Assembly (NCBI RefSeq): GCF_900112765.1
Contig: NZ_FOMZ01000007.1
Coordinates: 62,001-126,000 of the forward strand
Direction: 5' to 3'
Length of the DNA stretch: 64,000 nucleotides
From: Actinopolyspora alba
GTDB lineage: Bacteria > Actinomycetota > Actinomycetes > Mycobacteriales > Pseudonocardiaceae
Both the position numbers and the translations under genes were made by a program. This document shows, piece after piece, positions 36,033 to 46,125 of this stretch; position 1 is the stretch's first letter, and each line of letters starts with the position of its first letter. The notes under the pieces were generated by a model, which was not told where the DNA came from, made no database searches, and worked only from the letters and a program-made list of their open reading frames with translations.

Positions 36033-37532
36033 GTGACGGACAAGCGGGTGCCTCAGTCATTCGAAGTGCGCACGTATGGCTGCCAGATGAACGTGCACGA
36101 CTCCGAGCGGTTGTCCGGGGTGCTGGAAGAGGCCGGTTACGTGCGTGAGGCGGGCGACGACACCGCCGACCTGGTCGTGTTCAACACGTGCGCGGTGCGG
36201 GAGAACGCCGACAACCGGCTCTACGGAAACCTCGGGCGGTTGCGTGCTGCCAAGCGGGAGAACCCCGGCATGCAGATCGCGGTGGGGGGATGCCTGGCGC
36301 AGAAGGATCGCGGCGAGATCGTTCGTCGTGCCCCCTGGGTGGACGTCGTCTTCGGCACGCACAACCTGGGATCGCTGCCGACGTTGCTCGAACGTGCCAG
36401 GCACAACCAGGAAGCCGAAGTGGAGATCCTGGAATCGCTGGACCAGTTCCCCTCCACGCTGCCCGCGCGTCGCGAGTCCGCCTACTCCGGGTGGGTTTCG
36501 GTCTCGGTCGGCTGCAACAACACCTGCACCTTCTGCATCGTTCCCTCGCTGCGCGGCAAGGAGAAGGACCGCCGCCCCGGCGACGTGCTGGCCGAGGTGG
36601 GCGCGCTCGCCTCCGAGGGGGTTCTCGAGGTCACCCTGCTCGGGCAGAACGTCAACGCCTACGGCGTCGAGTTCGGTGACCGCTACGCCTTCGGGAAGCT
36701 GCTGCGCTCCTGCGGCGACATCGAGGGGCTGGAGCGGGTGCGTTTCACCTCACCGCACCCCCGGGACTTCACCGACGACGTCATCGACGCGATGGCCGAA
36801 ACCCCCAACGTGTGCCCCCAGCTGCACATGCCGCTGCAGTCCGGCTCCGACCGCATGCTCAAGGCGATGCGCCGCTCCTACCGCGCCGAGCGCTTCCTCA
36901 ACATCGTGCACAAGGTGCGCGAGGCCATGCCGCACGCGGCGATCACCACCGACATCATCGTCGGTTTCCCCGGGGAGACCGAGGAGGACTTCGAGGCGAC
37001 GCTCGACGTGGTGCGCAGGGCACGATTCGCCAGCGCCTTCACCTTCCAGTACTCCAAGCGCCCCGGCACTCCCGCCGCCGAGATGGACGGACAGCTGCCC
37101 AAGGAGGTCGTGCAGCAGCGCTACGACCGACTGATCGAGCTGCAGAACGAGATCTCGCTGGAGGCCAACCAACAACTGGTGGGAAGCGAGGTCGAGCTGC
37201 TGGTCGCCGAGGGCGAGGGGCGCAAGAACGCGCACACCGAGCGCCGCTCGGGCCGCGCCAGGGACGGGCGGCTGGTGCACTTCGCGCCGGCAGGGGAGAC
37301 GGACGGGGAGCTTCGTCCCGGTGATCTCGTGCACACCACGATCAGCAGGGCGGCGCCCCACCATCTGCTCGCGGACGGTGGCGTGCACCGACACCGTCGC
37401 ACCGTGGCCGGTGATCGCTGGGAGGCCGGACAACGCCCCAAGACCTCGGGAGTCGGTCTCGGCCTGCCCTCGTTCGGCGCTCCGAGCGACGCGAGCACCG
37501 AGAGCACCGCCGAGCAGGGGTGCGGATGTTGA
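36033..37532 (+). CDS. miaB: tRNA-2-methylthio-N6-isopentenyladenosine synthase MiaB
   Basis: A radical-SAM methylthiotransferase acting on A37 of tRNA after MiaA. The 499-aa protein has the N-terminal UPF0004 domain with its three cluster cysteines (YGCQMN, NTCAVRE, GGCLAQ), the radical-SAM motif [13 protein letters not shown] near residue 160, and a C-terminal TRAM domain ([14 protein letters not shown]...). A 50-residue tail ending QGCGC follows TRAM. GTG 36033 starts [17 protein letters not shown]. Its end overlaps the next gene. Confidence 0.95.
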   Translation: MTDKRVPQSFEVRTYGCQMNVHDSERLSGVLEEAGYVREAGDDTADLVVFNTCAVRENADNRLYGNLGRLRAAKRENPGMQIAVGGCLAQKDRGEIVRRAPWVDVVFGTHNLGSLPTLLERARHNQEAEVEILESLDQFPSTLPARRESAYSGWVSVSVGCNNTCTFCIVPSLRGKEKDRRPGDVLAEVGALASEGVLEVTLLGQNVNAYGVEFGDRYAFGKLLRSCGDIEGLERVRFTSPHPRDFTDDVIDAMAETPNVCPQLHMPLQSGSDRMLKAMRRSYRAERFLNIVHKVREAMPHAAITTDIIVGFPGETEEDFEATLDVVRRARFASAFTFQYSKRPGTPAAEMDGQLPKEVVQQRYDRLIELQNEISLEANQQLVGSEVELLVAEGEGRKNAHTERRSGRARDGRLVHFAPAGETDGELRPGDLVHTTISRAAPHHLLADGGVHRHRRTVAGDRWEAGQRPKTSGVGLGLPSFGAPSDASTESTAEQGCGC

Positions 37533-38050
37533 GCGAGAATTCCGGTGCCGGGCGACCGCTTTCGGATGGAGACGAACAAGTGGACCAGGGCGACCAACAG
37601 CGGTTCCGTGCCGATTTGTCCCGTGCCGAGCGGGACATCGGCCGTGTGATCGATCCGGGGGCGCGGGCGCTGGTAATCACCGGGATCATGCTGGTTCTCG
37701 TGCTGACCGCGGTGCTGCCGTGGGTCGGTGGTGCTCCGGGGTGGCAGGTTCTGGCCGGACAGGCGGATCCGGCGCTGGGTATCGGGCTGCTGCCCCGGCT
37801 GTTCTCCATCAACTCCGCCATAGCGGGAGTGCTGCTCGGGGCCCTGGCCCTGGCCACGCGTCGGTGGGCGATCGCATGGCTGGCGGCGATGTTCTGCTGC
37901 GTGGTCACGGTGGAGGGAGTCATCGCCATCTGGTCCAGGCAGACGGCCGAGGCCGGAGAGCCGGGTCCCTCGTTCGGGCTGTTCATCGCGGTGATCGCGA
38001 TGGGGGTGCTGGCCAGTCAGTGGCTGCGGATCGTCTGGTCCCGCGCCTGA
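37526..38050 (+). CDS. Conserved actinobacterial membrane protein (Rv2732c-like)
   Basis: A 174-aa protein with an acidic cytoplasmic N-terminus of about 45 residues and four hydrophobic segments ([17 protein letters not shown]; the [15 protein letters not shown] region; [34 protein letters not shown]). The ATG at 37526 overlaps the miaB stop, so it is translationally coupled. Rv2732c lies at the same place after miaB in M. tuberculosis. The function is unknown. Confidence 0.85.
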   Translation: MLSENSGAGRPLSDGDEQVDQGDQQRFRADLSRAERDIGRVIDPGARALVITGIMLVLVLTAVLPWVGGAPGWQVLAGQADPALGIGLLPRLFSINSAIAGVLLGALALATRRWAIAWLAAMFCCVVTVEGVIAIWSRQTAEAGEPGPSFGLFIAVIAMGVLASQWLRIVWSRA

Positions 38051-38178
38051 CCCACGTGGAGCGCGGTTTCTCGCGGTGACCGCTCGGCGGCACCGATCGG
38101 CGGGCACCGGCGTCGTCCGCTTCCCGGGCCGGGAACGCGGTCGACCACGCTGCGCCCGCCGATCGGTTCACCCGACGC

Positions 38179-39501
38179 TCAGCGGTCCGTCAGGGCGTTC
38201 TGCGCGGCGGTGAGCCACTCCTGCCACTGCCGCGCCTGCTGCTCGGCCTCCTTGGCACGTTTCTCGTCGCCCGCCGAGCGTGCCTTGGCGGCCTGCTGCT
38301 CGTACTGCTCCACCCGCTCGCGGAACTGTTCGACCCTGGCCTGGGCCTCCGGGTCGGTGCGACGCCACTCGTGCTGGGCCGCCGAACGCACCCGGTCGTT
38401 GACCGCGCGCAGCCTGCCCTCGAGCTCGCGGATGCGTTCCCGGGGGACCTTGCCGATCTCGTCCCAGCGTCGTTGAATGCGCTGCAACTGCGTCTGGGCC
38501 GCGTTCGGGTCCGCGTCGGCGTCGATCCGCTCCGCCTCGGCCAGCAGCTCCTCCTTGAGCCTGGCGTTCTCGGCGAACTCGGCGTCGCGCTCGGCGAACG
38601 CCTCGGAACGGCGGGAGAAGAACTTGTCCTGCGCGGCACGGAAGCGCTTCCACAACGCTTCGTCGCTGTCCTTGGGGGCGCGCCCCACCGACTTCCACTC
38701 GCTCATCAACTGCTTGTAGCGGTCCGCGGTGGGACCCCAGTCGGTGGATTCGGTCAGCGATTCGGCCTCGTCGACCAGCTCCTGTTTGCGTTCCTTGGCG
38801 GCGTTGCGCTGCCGGTCCAGTTCCGCGAAGTGCGAACCCCGACGGCGGTTGAAGGCGTCACGGGCCTTGGTGAACCGCTTCCAGAGCTGCTCGTCGGTCT
38901 TGCGGTCGACGCCCCGGACGCTCTTCCACTCCTCGAAGATGGCACGCAGCCTGTCTCCAGCTGCTTTCCAGTTGGTGGCTTCCGCCCCGATCTGTTCCGC
39001 CTCTTCGACCAGCGCTTCCTTGCGCGCCACCGCATCGGCGCGTGCCTTCTCCCGCTCGGCCTTGGCCTGCTCCACCGCGTGCTCGGCGCGCGTCACGATG
39101 TGTTCCAGCCGTGCGGCCAGCGAGTCGACATCGCCGACCACGGAGGCCTCGGGGAGCCCGTCACGCAGATGTTTGGCGCTGGACAACGCCTGTTTCGGAT
39201 CTCCCGAACCCGAGGAGAGCCGCGTCTCCAGCAGCTCGGCCTCGGTGCGGAGATCGTCGAACCTCCGAGCGAAATGAGCCAGTCCTTCGCCGGCGTCTCC
39301 CGCCTGCCACGATCCGACGAACCGTTCTCCCTCGGAGGTTCGTACGTAAACCTCCCCCTCGGAGTCGACCCGGCCCCAGCGCGCCGGATCGCCGGAAGCG
39401 ATCGGTACCGCGGGCGCGGCGCCACGTCCCGAACCGCTCGTTGTCGAGTCCGCGGCCGCCGACGCGTCGGCGGTGTTCGGCGTCGTGTCCTGGTCTGTCA
39501 T
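38179..39501 (-). CDS. DUF349 coiled-coil protein
   Basis: A 440-aa cytoplasmic protein. After an Ala/Thr-rich start it has a small beta region (WGRVDSEGEVYVRTSEGERF) and then repeated DUF349 helical units carrying W-K motifs: LRAIFEEWKSVRGVDRKTDE, YKQLMSEWKSVGRAPKDSDE and the IQRRWDEIGKVPRERI unit. The rest is charged coiled coil. Rv2731 matches in order. The molecular role is not established; some DUF349 proteins elsewhere are linked to stress or RNA handling. The ATG at 39501 has GGAGGAAG. Confidence 0.9.
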   Translation of the reverse strand: MTDQDTTPNTADASAAADSTTSGSGRGAAPAVPIASGDPARWGRVDSEGEVYVRTSEGERFVGSWQAGDAGEGLAHFARRFDDLRTEAELLETRLSSGSGDPKQALSSAKHLRDGLPEASVVGDVDSLAARLEHIVTRAEHAVEQAKAEREKARADAVARKEALVEEAEQIGAEATNWKAAGDRLRAIFEEWKSVRGVDRKTDEQLWKRFTKARDAFNRRRGSHFAELDRQRNAAKERKQELVDEAESLTESTDWGPTADRYKQLMSEWKSVGRAPKDSDEALWKRFRAAQDKFFSRRSEAFAERDAEFAENARLKEELLAEAERIDADADPNAAQTQLQRIQRRWDEIGKVPRERIRELEGRLRAVNDRVRSAAQHEWRRTDPEAQARVEQFRERVEQYEQQAAKARSAGDEKRAKEAEQQARQWQEWLTAAQNALTDR

Positions 39502-39919
39502 GGCCGGCTTCCTCCTTCTGCCCGCTCAGTGCTCGTGCGGAGCACGAGCGCCCCGTCGTCGGACGGGGCCGAAGCACCCGGCGACACGTCGTCGGATGTG
39601 TCGCCGTCGGCGCATTCAAACAGCCCGGGCGCGTGTCGACCAGCCCGAGACGGCCGAAACTCCCGGCTCCCGGTGCCGACACTGCCGGTGCGGACCGGGT
39701 GGAATGCACACCGGTCGGAGAAACCCCTGGTCCGCACGGGCCGACAGCGCCCGCTGGCAGCTTCCGTCATGAATGTGCCTCTACCACGATATTGGACGGC
39801 ACCACCCTGTTGGCGGTAGGAAGGCTTTTTCGTGACTACCGCGTGTCGGCCGCGCGTGCGCGGTAAACGGGTCGGGTGTGCCGCTGCTCCGGCCGTGAAG
39901 CACACCCTAGGCTGGAGGG
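39502..39919. other. 418-bp divergent region DUF349 / miaA
   Basis: Contains the tandem leader hairpins at 39531-39569 and both promoters. M. tuberculosis has Rv2728c near here; I see no such gene in this window. Confidence 0.55.
39531..39569 (-). promoter_or_regulatory. Two adjacent stem-loops in the leader of the DUF349 gene
   Basis: GCTCGTGC/GCACGAGC (39531-39549, three-base loop) and GCCCCGTC/GACGGGGC (39550-39569, four-base loop) abut exactly. On the minus strand they lie 16 bases upstream of the GGAGGAAG SD. With no upstream gene on this strand, they probably form 5' leader structure rather than a terminator. Confidence 0.55.
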
Positions 39920-40846
39920 ATGCCCGCCACTACGCCACGCCCGGTGGCCGTTCTCGGTCCCACCGCCACGGGCAAGTCGGAACTGGCGCTGCGACTGGCC
40001 GAACGGCTGGGCGGCGAGATAGTCAACGTCGACGCGATGCAGCTGTACCGCGGGATGGACATCGGCACCGCCAAGCTCCCGCCGGAGCGGCGACGCGGCG
40101 TCCCGCACCATCAGCTCGACGTCCTCGAGGTCACCGAGACGGCCTCGGTGGCCGCTTATCAGCGGCACGCCAGATCCGATGTGGAACGGCTGCTGGACTC
40201 CGGGGTCCCGCCGGTCCTGGTCGGCGGTTCCGGGCTCTACGCACAGGCGGTGCTGGACGAGCTGAACTTCCCCGGAACCGATCCGGTCGTACGGCAGCGC
40301 TGGCAACAGCGGCTGAACCTGATCGGCCCCGAAGCGCTGCACCGCGAACTCGCCGAGCTCGATCCACCCGCGGCGGAGTCGATATCGCCCTCCAACGGCA
40401 GGCGAGTGGTTCGCGCGATGGAGGTGATCGAGATCACCGGACGTCGATTCTCCGCCAATCTCCCCGAACCCGGCCCGCCTCGTTACGGCACCCTGCTCGT
40501 GGGGCTGGACCGTTCCGTGCCCGAACTCGACACCAGGGTCAACGCGCGAGTCGCCGAGATGTTCGACGAGGGGCTGGTCGACGAGGTTCGTGCGTTGGAG
40601 GATCGCGGGCTGCGGCAGGGCCGCACCGCTTCCAGAGCGCTGGGGTACCAGCAGGTGCTGGCCGAGCTGGACGAGGCGGCGGACATGACGGCCGCAGCCG
40701 CCGAGACCGCGCGAGCCACCCGACGGTTCGTGCGGCGGCAGCGTTCCTGGTTCCGCAGGGACAAGCGCATCCACTGGTTCGACGCGGCGCGGACCGACAC
40801 CGTGCCGGAGGTCTTCCGACTCCTGGACCGCGCCGGTGCGGAATGA
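39920..40846 (+). CDS. miaA: tRNA dimethylallyltransferase MiaA
   Basis: Transfers the dimethylallyl group to A37 of tRNAs reading UNN codons, making the MiaB substrate. The 308-aa protein has the P-loop [11 protein letters not shown] (residues 13-23), [15 protein letters not shown], the HHQLDVL motif and VGGSGLY. The C-terminal part is Arg-rich, ending in [12 protein letters not shown]. The ATG at 39920 sits directly after GGAGGG, a very short SD spacing, so a slightly later start cannot be excluded. miaB, miaA, dapF and hflX follow the usual actinobacterial order. Confidence 0.95.
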   Translation: MPATTPRPVAVLGPTATGKSELALRLAERLGGEIVNVDAMQLYRGMDIGTAKLPPERRRGVPHHQLDVLEVTETASVAAYQRHARSDVERLLDSGVPPVLVGGSGLYAQAVLDELNFPGTDPVVRQRWQQRLNLIGPEALHRELAELDPPAAESISPSNGRRVVRAMEVIEITGRRFSANLPEPGPPRYGTLLVGLDRSVPELDTRVNARVAEMFDEGLVDEVRALEDRGLRQGRTASRALGYQQVLAELDEAADMTAAAAETARATRRFVRRQRSWFRRDKRIHWFDAARTDTVPEVFRLLDRAGAE

Positions 40847-40932
40847 GTGACCGTCGGCGAGTCGTTTCGCCGACGAACGAGATTCGGGTTCCGCGGTGTC
40901 TCCCGGATGGGTGCGCACCCGGCGGATAGACT

Positions 40933-41817
40933 GTGTCGGTGCAGTCTTACGCGGGACCGGAATTTCTCAAGGGGCACGGAACCGAGAACGACTTCGTCGT
41001 GCTGCCCGACCCCCGGGGCGAACTCGACCTGACGGCGGCACGGGTACGCGCGTTGTGCGACCGCAGGATCGGCCTGGGCGCCGACGGCGTGCTGCGGGTC
41101 GTTCCGGGCGGTCTGCTGGGCGAGGAACTCCCCGCCGACGTCCCCACCGACGCGTGGTTCATGGACTACCGCAACGCCGATGGTTCCGTGGCGGAGATGT
41201 GCGGCAACGGGGTGCGCGTCTTCGCGCGTTACCTGCTCGAATCGGGGCTCGCCGCGTCGGGGAACGTTCCGGTGGGCACGCGTGCGGGGCTGCGCGGAGT
41301 CCTCGTGGGCGAGGACGGACGCGTGACCGTGGACATGGGCGGCGCTGCCGTCACCGGGCACTCCAGCGTCACCGTCGCGGGTTATGCGATGTCCGCGCTG
41401 GCGGTCGACCTGGGCAATCCGCACCTGGTCTGCGTCACGTCCGGAATCGGTGACCTCGACCTGTCGGTACAGCCCGGTTACGACCCGGAGCTGTTCCCCC
41501 ACGGCGTGAACATCGAACTGGTGGAGCCGCTCGACGAGCGGGAGCTGCGGATGCGGGTGTACGAGCGAGGCGTCGGTGAGACCCGTTCGTGCGGTACCGG
41601 GACCGTCGCCGCCGCCGTGGCCGCGCTGCGCGCCGACGGCGGCGAGAACGGTGTCCGCCTGGTGCACGTTCCGGGGGGAACGGTGGAAGTCGAGGTCACT
41701 CCGGAGACCACTACGCTGACCGGGCCGGCGGAACTCCTCGCCAGGGGGGAGCTCGACGCCGACTGGTGGCGGCGTATCGGCGAGCCCGTACTGGTCACTT
41801 CGGGTACGAACCGGTGA
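40933..41817 (+). CDS. dapF: Diaminopimelate epimerase
   Basis: Converts LL- to meso-diaminopimelate for lysine and peptidoglycan synthesis, without cofactor. The 294-aa protein has the two catalytic cysteines in MCGNGVRVF (near residue 95) and RSCGTGTVAA (near residue 220), which act as the acid/base pair, and the FLKGHGTENDFVVLPD N-terminus. GTG 40933 and GTG 40939 are both possible starts. It is 86 bp after miaA. Confidence 0.96.
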   Translation: MSVQSYAGPEFLKGHGTENDFVVLPDPRGELDLTAARVRALCDRRIGLGADGVLRVVPGGLLGEELPADVPTDAWFMDYRNADGSVAEMCGNGVRVFARYLLESGLAASGNVPVGTRAGLRGVLVGEDGRVTVDMGGAAVTGHSSVTVAGYAMSALAVDLGNPHLVCVTSGIGDLDLSVQPGYDPELFPHGVNIELVEPLDERELRMRVYERGVGETRSCGTGTVAAAVAALRADGGENGVRLVHVPGGTVEVEVTPETTTLTGPAELLARGELDADWWRRIGEPVLVTSGTNR

Positions 41818-42011
41818 AAACCGGTGGACGGTCGTGCCACAATACAGGGTGGCAGGACCGAACCGACCACCCCCCGAGCGGTGCCTCCCGAGCGGCAGGA
41901 CCGACCGGGTCAGGGCCGACCGCGGTGTAACCGTGGGCCTTGCCCACCCGCGGTTCGTTCGGATCGGTCGTGCCGTAACCGGATATCCCCTAGTGACTGA
42001 GTAAGGATCAC

Positions 42012-43511
42012 TTGACAAGCCGTTATCACACCGATGAGCGCCCCGCAGTGACCGAGTGGAACACCGGAGCGGACGGCGCTGACGTACGGACGGCCGGTGA
42101 ACACCTGACCACGGACTCCCGTGAGCCCTCCATCGGCGAGATGGAGCGGGCGGAACGTGCTTCGCTGCGCCGCGTTTCCGGTCTTTCCACCGAGCTGTCC
42201 GACATTACCGAGGTCGAGTACCGCCAGTTGCGACTCGAACGGGTCGTACTGGTCGGCGTCTGGACGGAAGGTACCTCCGCACAGGCGGAGAGCTCGCTCG
42301 CCGAACTCGGCAGACTTGCCGAAACCGCCGGCTCGGAAGTGCTGGACGGTGTGGTCCAGCGCAGGGACCGCCCGGACCCCGCGACCTACGTCGGCGCGGG
42401 CAAGGTGCGCGAACTGCGGGACATGGCACTCGCGGCCGGAGCCGACACCGTCATCTGCGACGGCGAGCTCGCACCGGGCCAGCTCAGGCAGCTGGAGGAG
42501 AAACTCAAGATCAAGGTCGTGGACCGCACGGCCCTGATCCTGGACATCTTCGCCCAGCACGCCAGTTCCAAGGAGGGCAAGGCCCAGGTCGAGCTCGCCC
42601 AGTTGCAGTACTACCTGCCACGGCTGCGTGGTTGGGGTGACAAGATGTCCCGGCAGGCCGGTGGGCGTGCCGGTGGCGGCAACGGTGGTGTGGGTACCCG
42701 TGGTCCCGGTGAGACCAAGATGGAGACGGACCGTCGGCGGATCCACAAGCGCATCAGCAAGCTCCGCAAGGAGCTCGCCTCGATGAGCACCATCCGTGAG
42801 ACCAAGCGCTCGCGCCGTGTCGCCAACGCCGTTCCCGGGGTGACCATCGCGGGTTACACCAACGCGGGCAAGTCCAGTCTGCTCAACGCGCTCACGGGCA
42901 ACGGGCTGCTGGTGGAGGACTCGCTGTTCGCGACGCTCGACCCGGCCACCCGCAGTGCCCGCACTCCGGACGGCAGGCCCTACACCCTCAGCGACACCGT
43001 GGGATTCGTGCGGCACCTGCCGCACCAACTGGTCGAGGCGTTCCGTTCCACGCTGGAAGAGGTAACCAGGGCTGATCTGCTGTTGCACGTGGTGGACGGC
43101 ACCGATCCCGCGCCGCAGGACCAGGTCAGAGCGGTACGCGAGGTCGTCACCGAGATCAGTGCCGAGCAGGGCGGTACGGTCCCGCCGGAGCTGGTCGTGG
43201 TGAACAAGGCCGACGCCATGGACAACACGAAGGTCGTCGAGCTGCGCAGGCTCCTTCCCGAGGCGATCTTCGTCTCGGCCCGTTCCGGAACGGGGGTCGA
43301 GGAGCTCAAGCGCGCTGTCGCCGACTGGCTGCCCCAACCGGATGTCTACGTGGACGCGCTGGTGCCCTACACCAGGGGTGAGCTCGTTTCCCGCGTGCAC
43401 ACCGAGGGTGAGCTCGTCGCACGTGAGCACACCGCGGATGGAACCAGACTGCGTGCCAAGGTCCGGACGGATCTGGCCAACGCGCTCGAACCGTTCGCCA
43501 CGACGGGATGA
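42012..43511 (+). CDS. hflX: Ribosome-associated GTPase HflX
   Basis: A 499-aa GTPase that splits or rescues stalled ribosomes under stress. The N-terminal nucleotide-binding domain includes DPATYVGAGKVRELRD, then a coiled coil, a Gly-rich loop (GGRAGGGNGGVGTRGPGETK), and the G domain: G1 GYTNAGKSSLLNAL, G3 DTVGFVRHLP, G4 VNKAD. The start is TTG 42012 with AAGGA six bases upstream; GTG 42048 is in frame. It overlaps the next gene by four bases (ATGA). Confidence 0.94.
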   Translation: MTSRYHTDERPAVTEWNTGADGADVRTAGEHLTTDSREPSIGEMERAERASLRRVSGLSTELSDITEVEYRQLRLERVVLVGVWTEGTSAQAESSLAELGRLAETAGSEVLDGVVQRRDRPDPATYVGAGKVRELRDMALAAGADTVICDGELAPGQLRQLEEKLKIKVVDRTALILDIFAQHASSKEGKAQVELAQLQYYLPRLRGWGDKMSRQAGGRAGGGNGGVGTRGPGETKMETDRRRIHKRISKLRKELASMSTIRETKRSRRVANAVPGVTIAGYTNAGKSSLLNALTGNGLLVEDSLFATLDPATRSARTPDGRPYTLSDTVGFVRHLPHQLVEAFRSTLEEVTRADLLLHVVDGTDPAPQDQVRAVREVVTEISAEQGGTVPPELVVVNKADAMDNTKVVELRRLLPEAIFVSARSGTGVEELKRAVADWLPQPDVYVDALVPYTRGELVSRVHTEGELVAREHTADGTRLRAKVRTDLANALEPFATTG

Positions 43512-44560
43512 GTCGGTTCCGGCGCGTCGTCGCGGTGCTGCTGCTGACCGCCGGCTCCGCGTTGACCGGTGGGTACGCCTCCGGGCAGCCGAGCACCGGT
43601 GCGCCACCCGCACCACGGGTTCGGTGCACGCCCGGGGACGAGCGGCTCGCCGAGTTGTCGGGGCTGGCGGTCGGGGACCGGAACTGGTTCGCCGTGGGAG
43701 ACGGCGGTAGTCGGGTGCGCGTCTACGAACTCGACCCGTCGGACTGCTCGGTGGTCCGCGTTCACTCCGCCGGGACGGATCCCTACGACGTGGAGGACCT
43801 CGGGCGGCGGGCCGACGGCACGCTGTGGTTGGCCGACACCGGTGACAACAGCTCGCGCAGGGACACCGTGGCGCTGCACGTGATCGATCCCTCCGGCGCG
43901 GCCGAGCTCTACCGGATGAAGTACCCGGACGGCCCGCACGACGCCGAGGCGCTGCTGCTGGGCGGGGAGGGAAACGTCTACATCGTCACCAAGAACCCGC
44001 TGGGTGAGGCGGGGGTGTACCGCCCGGCGGGGCCGTTGGACAGTTCCGAGCCGGTCGAGCTGGAGCGAGTGACGACGCTGTCGTTGTCCCCCACCGACAC
44101 ACCGGGCGGGCCCCTGCCAGCCTCGTTCGGATCGGTGGTCGTCACCGGTGGTGCCGTTTCACCGGATCGTGAGGTGGTGGCGGTACGCACCTACACCGAC
44201 GCGTATCTCTATCCGGCCCCGAACGGCAGTGTGCCGGAAGCGTTGCGACGGGAGCCCGTTCGTGTTCCGTTGCCGAACGAGGCGCAGGGGGAGGCCATCG
44301 CGTTCGAACCGGACGGTGATCTGCTGTCGGCGACCGAGAAGCTGGGGCCGATTCGGAGTGTGCCGAACGCGGTGGGTGCCGTCCCCGCACCGGCCCGGGA
44401 CACCGCTTCCCCCACGACTTCAGCGGCTCCCACCACCTCACCCGCCGAGTGGCGGTCCCCGTCGGGGCGGCGCGTCCTGCTCGGCCTCGGGGGAACAGCC
44501 CTCGTGCTGCTGCTCGTCGTGCTGGGTGGGGCGCGCCGTCGCACCCGGCGTTCGCGGTGA
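43508..44560 (+). CDS. Secreted/membrane-anchored beta-propeller-like protein
   Basis: A 350-aa protein coupled to hflX by an ATGA overlap. It has a signal peptide (RRVVAVLLLTAGSALTGGYASG), a beta-rich extracytoplasmic domain of about 260 residues with repeats of the type LSGLAVGDRNWFAVGDGG, VEDLGRRADGTLWLADTGDN and HDAEALLLGGEGNVYIVTK, and a C-terminal TM helix followed by RRRTRRSR. Acidic DxG turns suggest calcium-binding propeller blades. Cell-surface attachment with the C-terminus inside is predicted. The function is unknown. Confidence 0.82.
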   Translation: MSRFRRVVAVLLLTAGSALTGGYASGQPSTGAPPAPRVRCTPGDERLAELSGLAVGDRNWFAVGDGGSRVRVYELDPSDCSVVRVHSAGTDPYDVEDLGRRADGTLWLADTGDNSSRRDTVALHVIDPSGAAELYRMKYPDGPHDAEALLLGGEGNVYIVTKNPLGEAGVYRPAGPLDSSEPVELERVTTLSLSPTDTPGGPLPASFGSVVVTGGAVSPDREVVAVRTYTDAYLYPAPNGSVPEALRREPVRVPLPNEAQGEAIAFEPDGDLLSATEKLGPIRSVPNAVGAVPAPARDTASPTTSAAPTTSPAEWRSPSGRRVLLGLGGTALVLLLVVLGGARRRTRRSR

Positions 44561-44609
44561 GGAGCGAATCCGGTATCCGGGCAGCGTCCAGTGGTTCCGG
44601 CTGATCGGA

Positions 44610-44633
44610 GCTGTCGCCACGGATGGCGACAGC
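44610..44633. terminator. Hairpin terminator between convergent genes
   Basis: GCTGTCGCCA pairs with TGGCGACAGC around a CGGA loop, 50 bp after the propeller gene stop and 50 bp before the MFS gene end. Confidence 0.7.
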
Positions 44634-44682
44634 GATGATCACCAGCTCAGCCGGCTTTCCAATGACCGCTGTTTACAGCCGG

Positions 44683-45888
44683 TCAGCTGACCGGAGTCCT
44701 GGATCCCGCTTCTTCCGTAGGTGTCGCGGTTGCGTGCTGCCGCACTCGTGGTGTCAACGAGAAGGCGACGAGCATCAGTACCGCCCCTACGAAGGGAACG
44801 TAACTGGCTCCCAGGGTGCTGACGACGACACCGCCGATGGCGCCGCCCACACCGGTACCCAGGTACAGCCCCGATATGTTCAGAGCCATCGCCGTCATGC
44901 CGGCCTGTGGTGCCGCCGCGAGCACACTTCCTTGCATCGGCGGGTTGAGACTCCAGGCGAAAGTGGACCACAGTGCCACCAGAACTCCCAGCACGATCGC
45001 GCTCGTCACGCCGGAGACGCCGAACAGCCCGGCCAGGATCAGCGCGGCCAGGTGGCCTCCGACCACCAGTTTCAGCGTGCGGTGGGGGCCGAGGGCGTCA
45101 CTGACCCTGCCGCCGAACAGCGCTCCCACGAGACCGAGCAGTCCCACGATGAGCAACATTCCCGCGCGCAGATCAGCGCCGCCACCCACTGTCGCGGTGG
45201 TGAACGGACCGATGTAGTTGTAGAACATCAGACCGCCTGTTCCGCACAAGAACGTCACGGTCACCAGCCGTGCCACCGGTAGGCTGCGCAGTGGACTGAG
45301 CCGGTCGGCCAGTGGTGCGGCGGGACTGCCAGCGATCCTGGGAGCGGTGGCGAAAACACCGAGCGCCGAGAGTGCTCCCACGGCCGCGATGAGCCAGAAC
45401 GTGGCGCGCCACCCGTAGAGCCCGCCGAGCAGCGTTCCCAGCGGAACACCGGTGAACAGTGCCACGGTCATCCCCGCTGTGACCACGGACAGATAACTGC
45501 CCTGTCGGCCTTCGGGTGCCCCGGAAGCCGCTGTGGCGAAAGCGGCCGAGGTGACGCTCGCCGCTGCCAGCGCGGCGACGATGCGAGAAGCCATCAGCGT
45601 CCAGTACTCGGGCGCGAGAGCGGCGGCAGCGTTGGCCACCGTGAAGACCACGAGCCCGCCGCCCAGGACGAGTCGTCGCGGCAGCCTGTCGAGCACGACG
45701 GCCAGTGTGGGGGCTCCCAGGGCGTAGACCACTGCGAAAGCGGTCACCAGCTGCCCGGCCACACTCACTGTGACATCCAGGCTTTCGGCCACTTCGGGGA
45801 GAACCCCCGCGATGACGAACTCGTCGGTGCCCGTTGCCAGTAGTGCCGCAAACAGCACCAGCAACCAGGGTGGTATCCGGTGAGGCAC
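44683..45888 (-). CDS. MFS transporter, DHA1 family (Cmx/AraJ-like)
   Basis: A 401-aa exporter with 12 predicted TM helices. ATGTDEFVIAGVLPEVAESL in helix 1 and the DRLPRRLVLGGGL loop between helices 2 and 3 are typical of the drug:H+ antiporter-1 class that includes chloramphenicol and sugar exporters. The GTG start at 45888 has AAGGAGG six bases upstream. It is not part of the conserved hflX-lexA order and seems an insertion, with an AT-rich, operator-like upstream region. The substrate is unknown. Confidence 0.9.
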   Translation of the reverse strand: MPHRIPPWLLVLFAALLATGTDEFVIAGVLPEVAESLDVTVSVAGQLVTAFAVVYALGAPTLAVVLDRLPRRLVLGGGLVVFTVANAAAALAPEYWTLMASRIVAALAAASVTSAAFATAASGAPEGRQGSYLSVVTAGMTVALFTGVPLGTLLGGLYGWRATFWLIAAVGALSALGVFATAPRIAGSPAAPLADRLSPLRSLPVARLVTVTFLCGTGGLMFYNYIGPFTTATVGGGADLRAGMLLIVGLLGLVGALFGGRVSDALGPHRTLKLVVGGHLAALILAGLFGVSGVTSAIVLGVLVALWSTFAWSLNPPMQGSVLAAAPQAGMTAMALNISGLYLGTGVGGAIGGVVVSTLGASYVPFVGAVLMLVAFSLTPRVRQHATATPTEEAGSRTPVS

Positions 45889-46000
45889 GGTGAACCTCCT
45901 TGCGTATCGCTGTCGAGAATCCCCGCGGAACGTCTCGATGGGTGTCGAGAACAGGGTTACGGCCTGTGAATCGCTAGGTCGGGGAACACTGCCCGACTAA

Positions 46001-46027
46001 TTAAAAAACCAACCATGCGTTTTTTAA
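46001..46027. promoter_or_regulatory. AT-rich inverted repeat upstream of the MFS gene
   Basis: TTAAAAAA (46001-46008) and TTTTTTAA (46020-46027) flank 11 bases. In addition ACCAACCA (46008-46015) is mirrored by TGGTTGGT (46062-46069). Such nested repeats 110-180 bp before the MFS start could bind a regulator; the regulator gene was not identified. Confidence 0.45.
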
Positions 46028-46125
46028 AGTGAATAAACCTATGATTTGAGTCACTGAGAATTGGTTGGTCGAATGGTGGTCGGAGCTTCCGAAGGGGTGT
46101 TCCAGTCTCACCTTTGGAGGTGAGT

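Noticed and set aside
42012-42017. TTGACA considered as a promoter -35 element
   Set aside because: It coincides with the hflX TTG start and has an AAGGA SD upstream; no -10 hexamer lies at suitable spacing.
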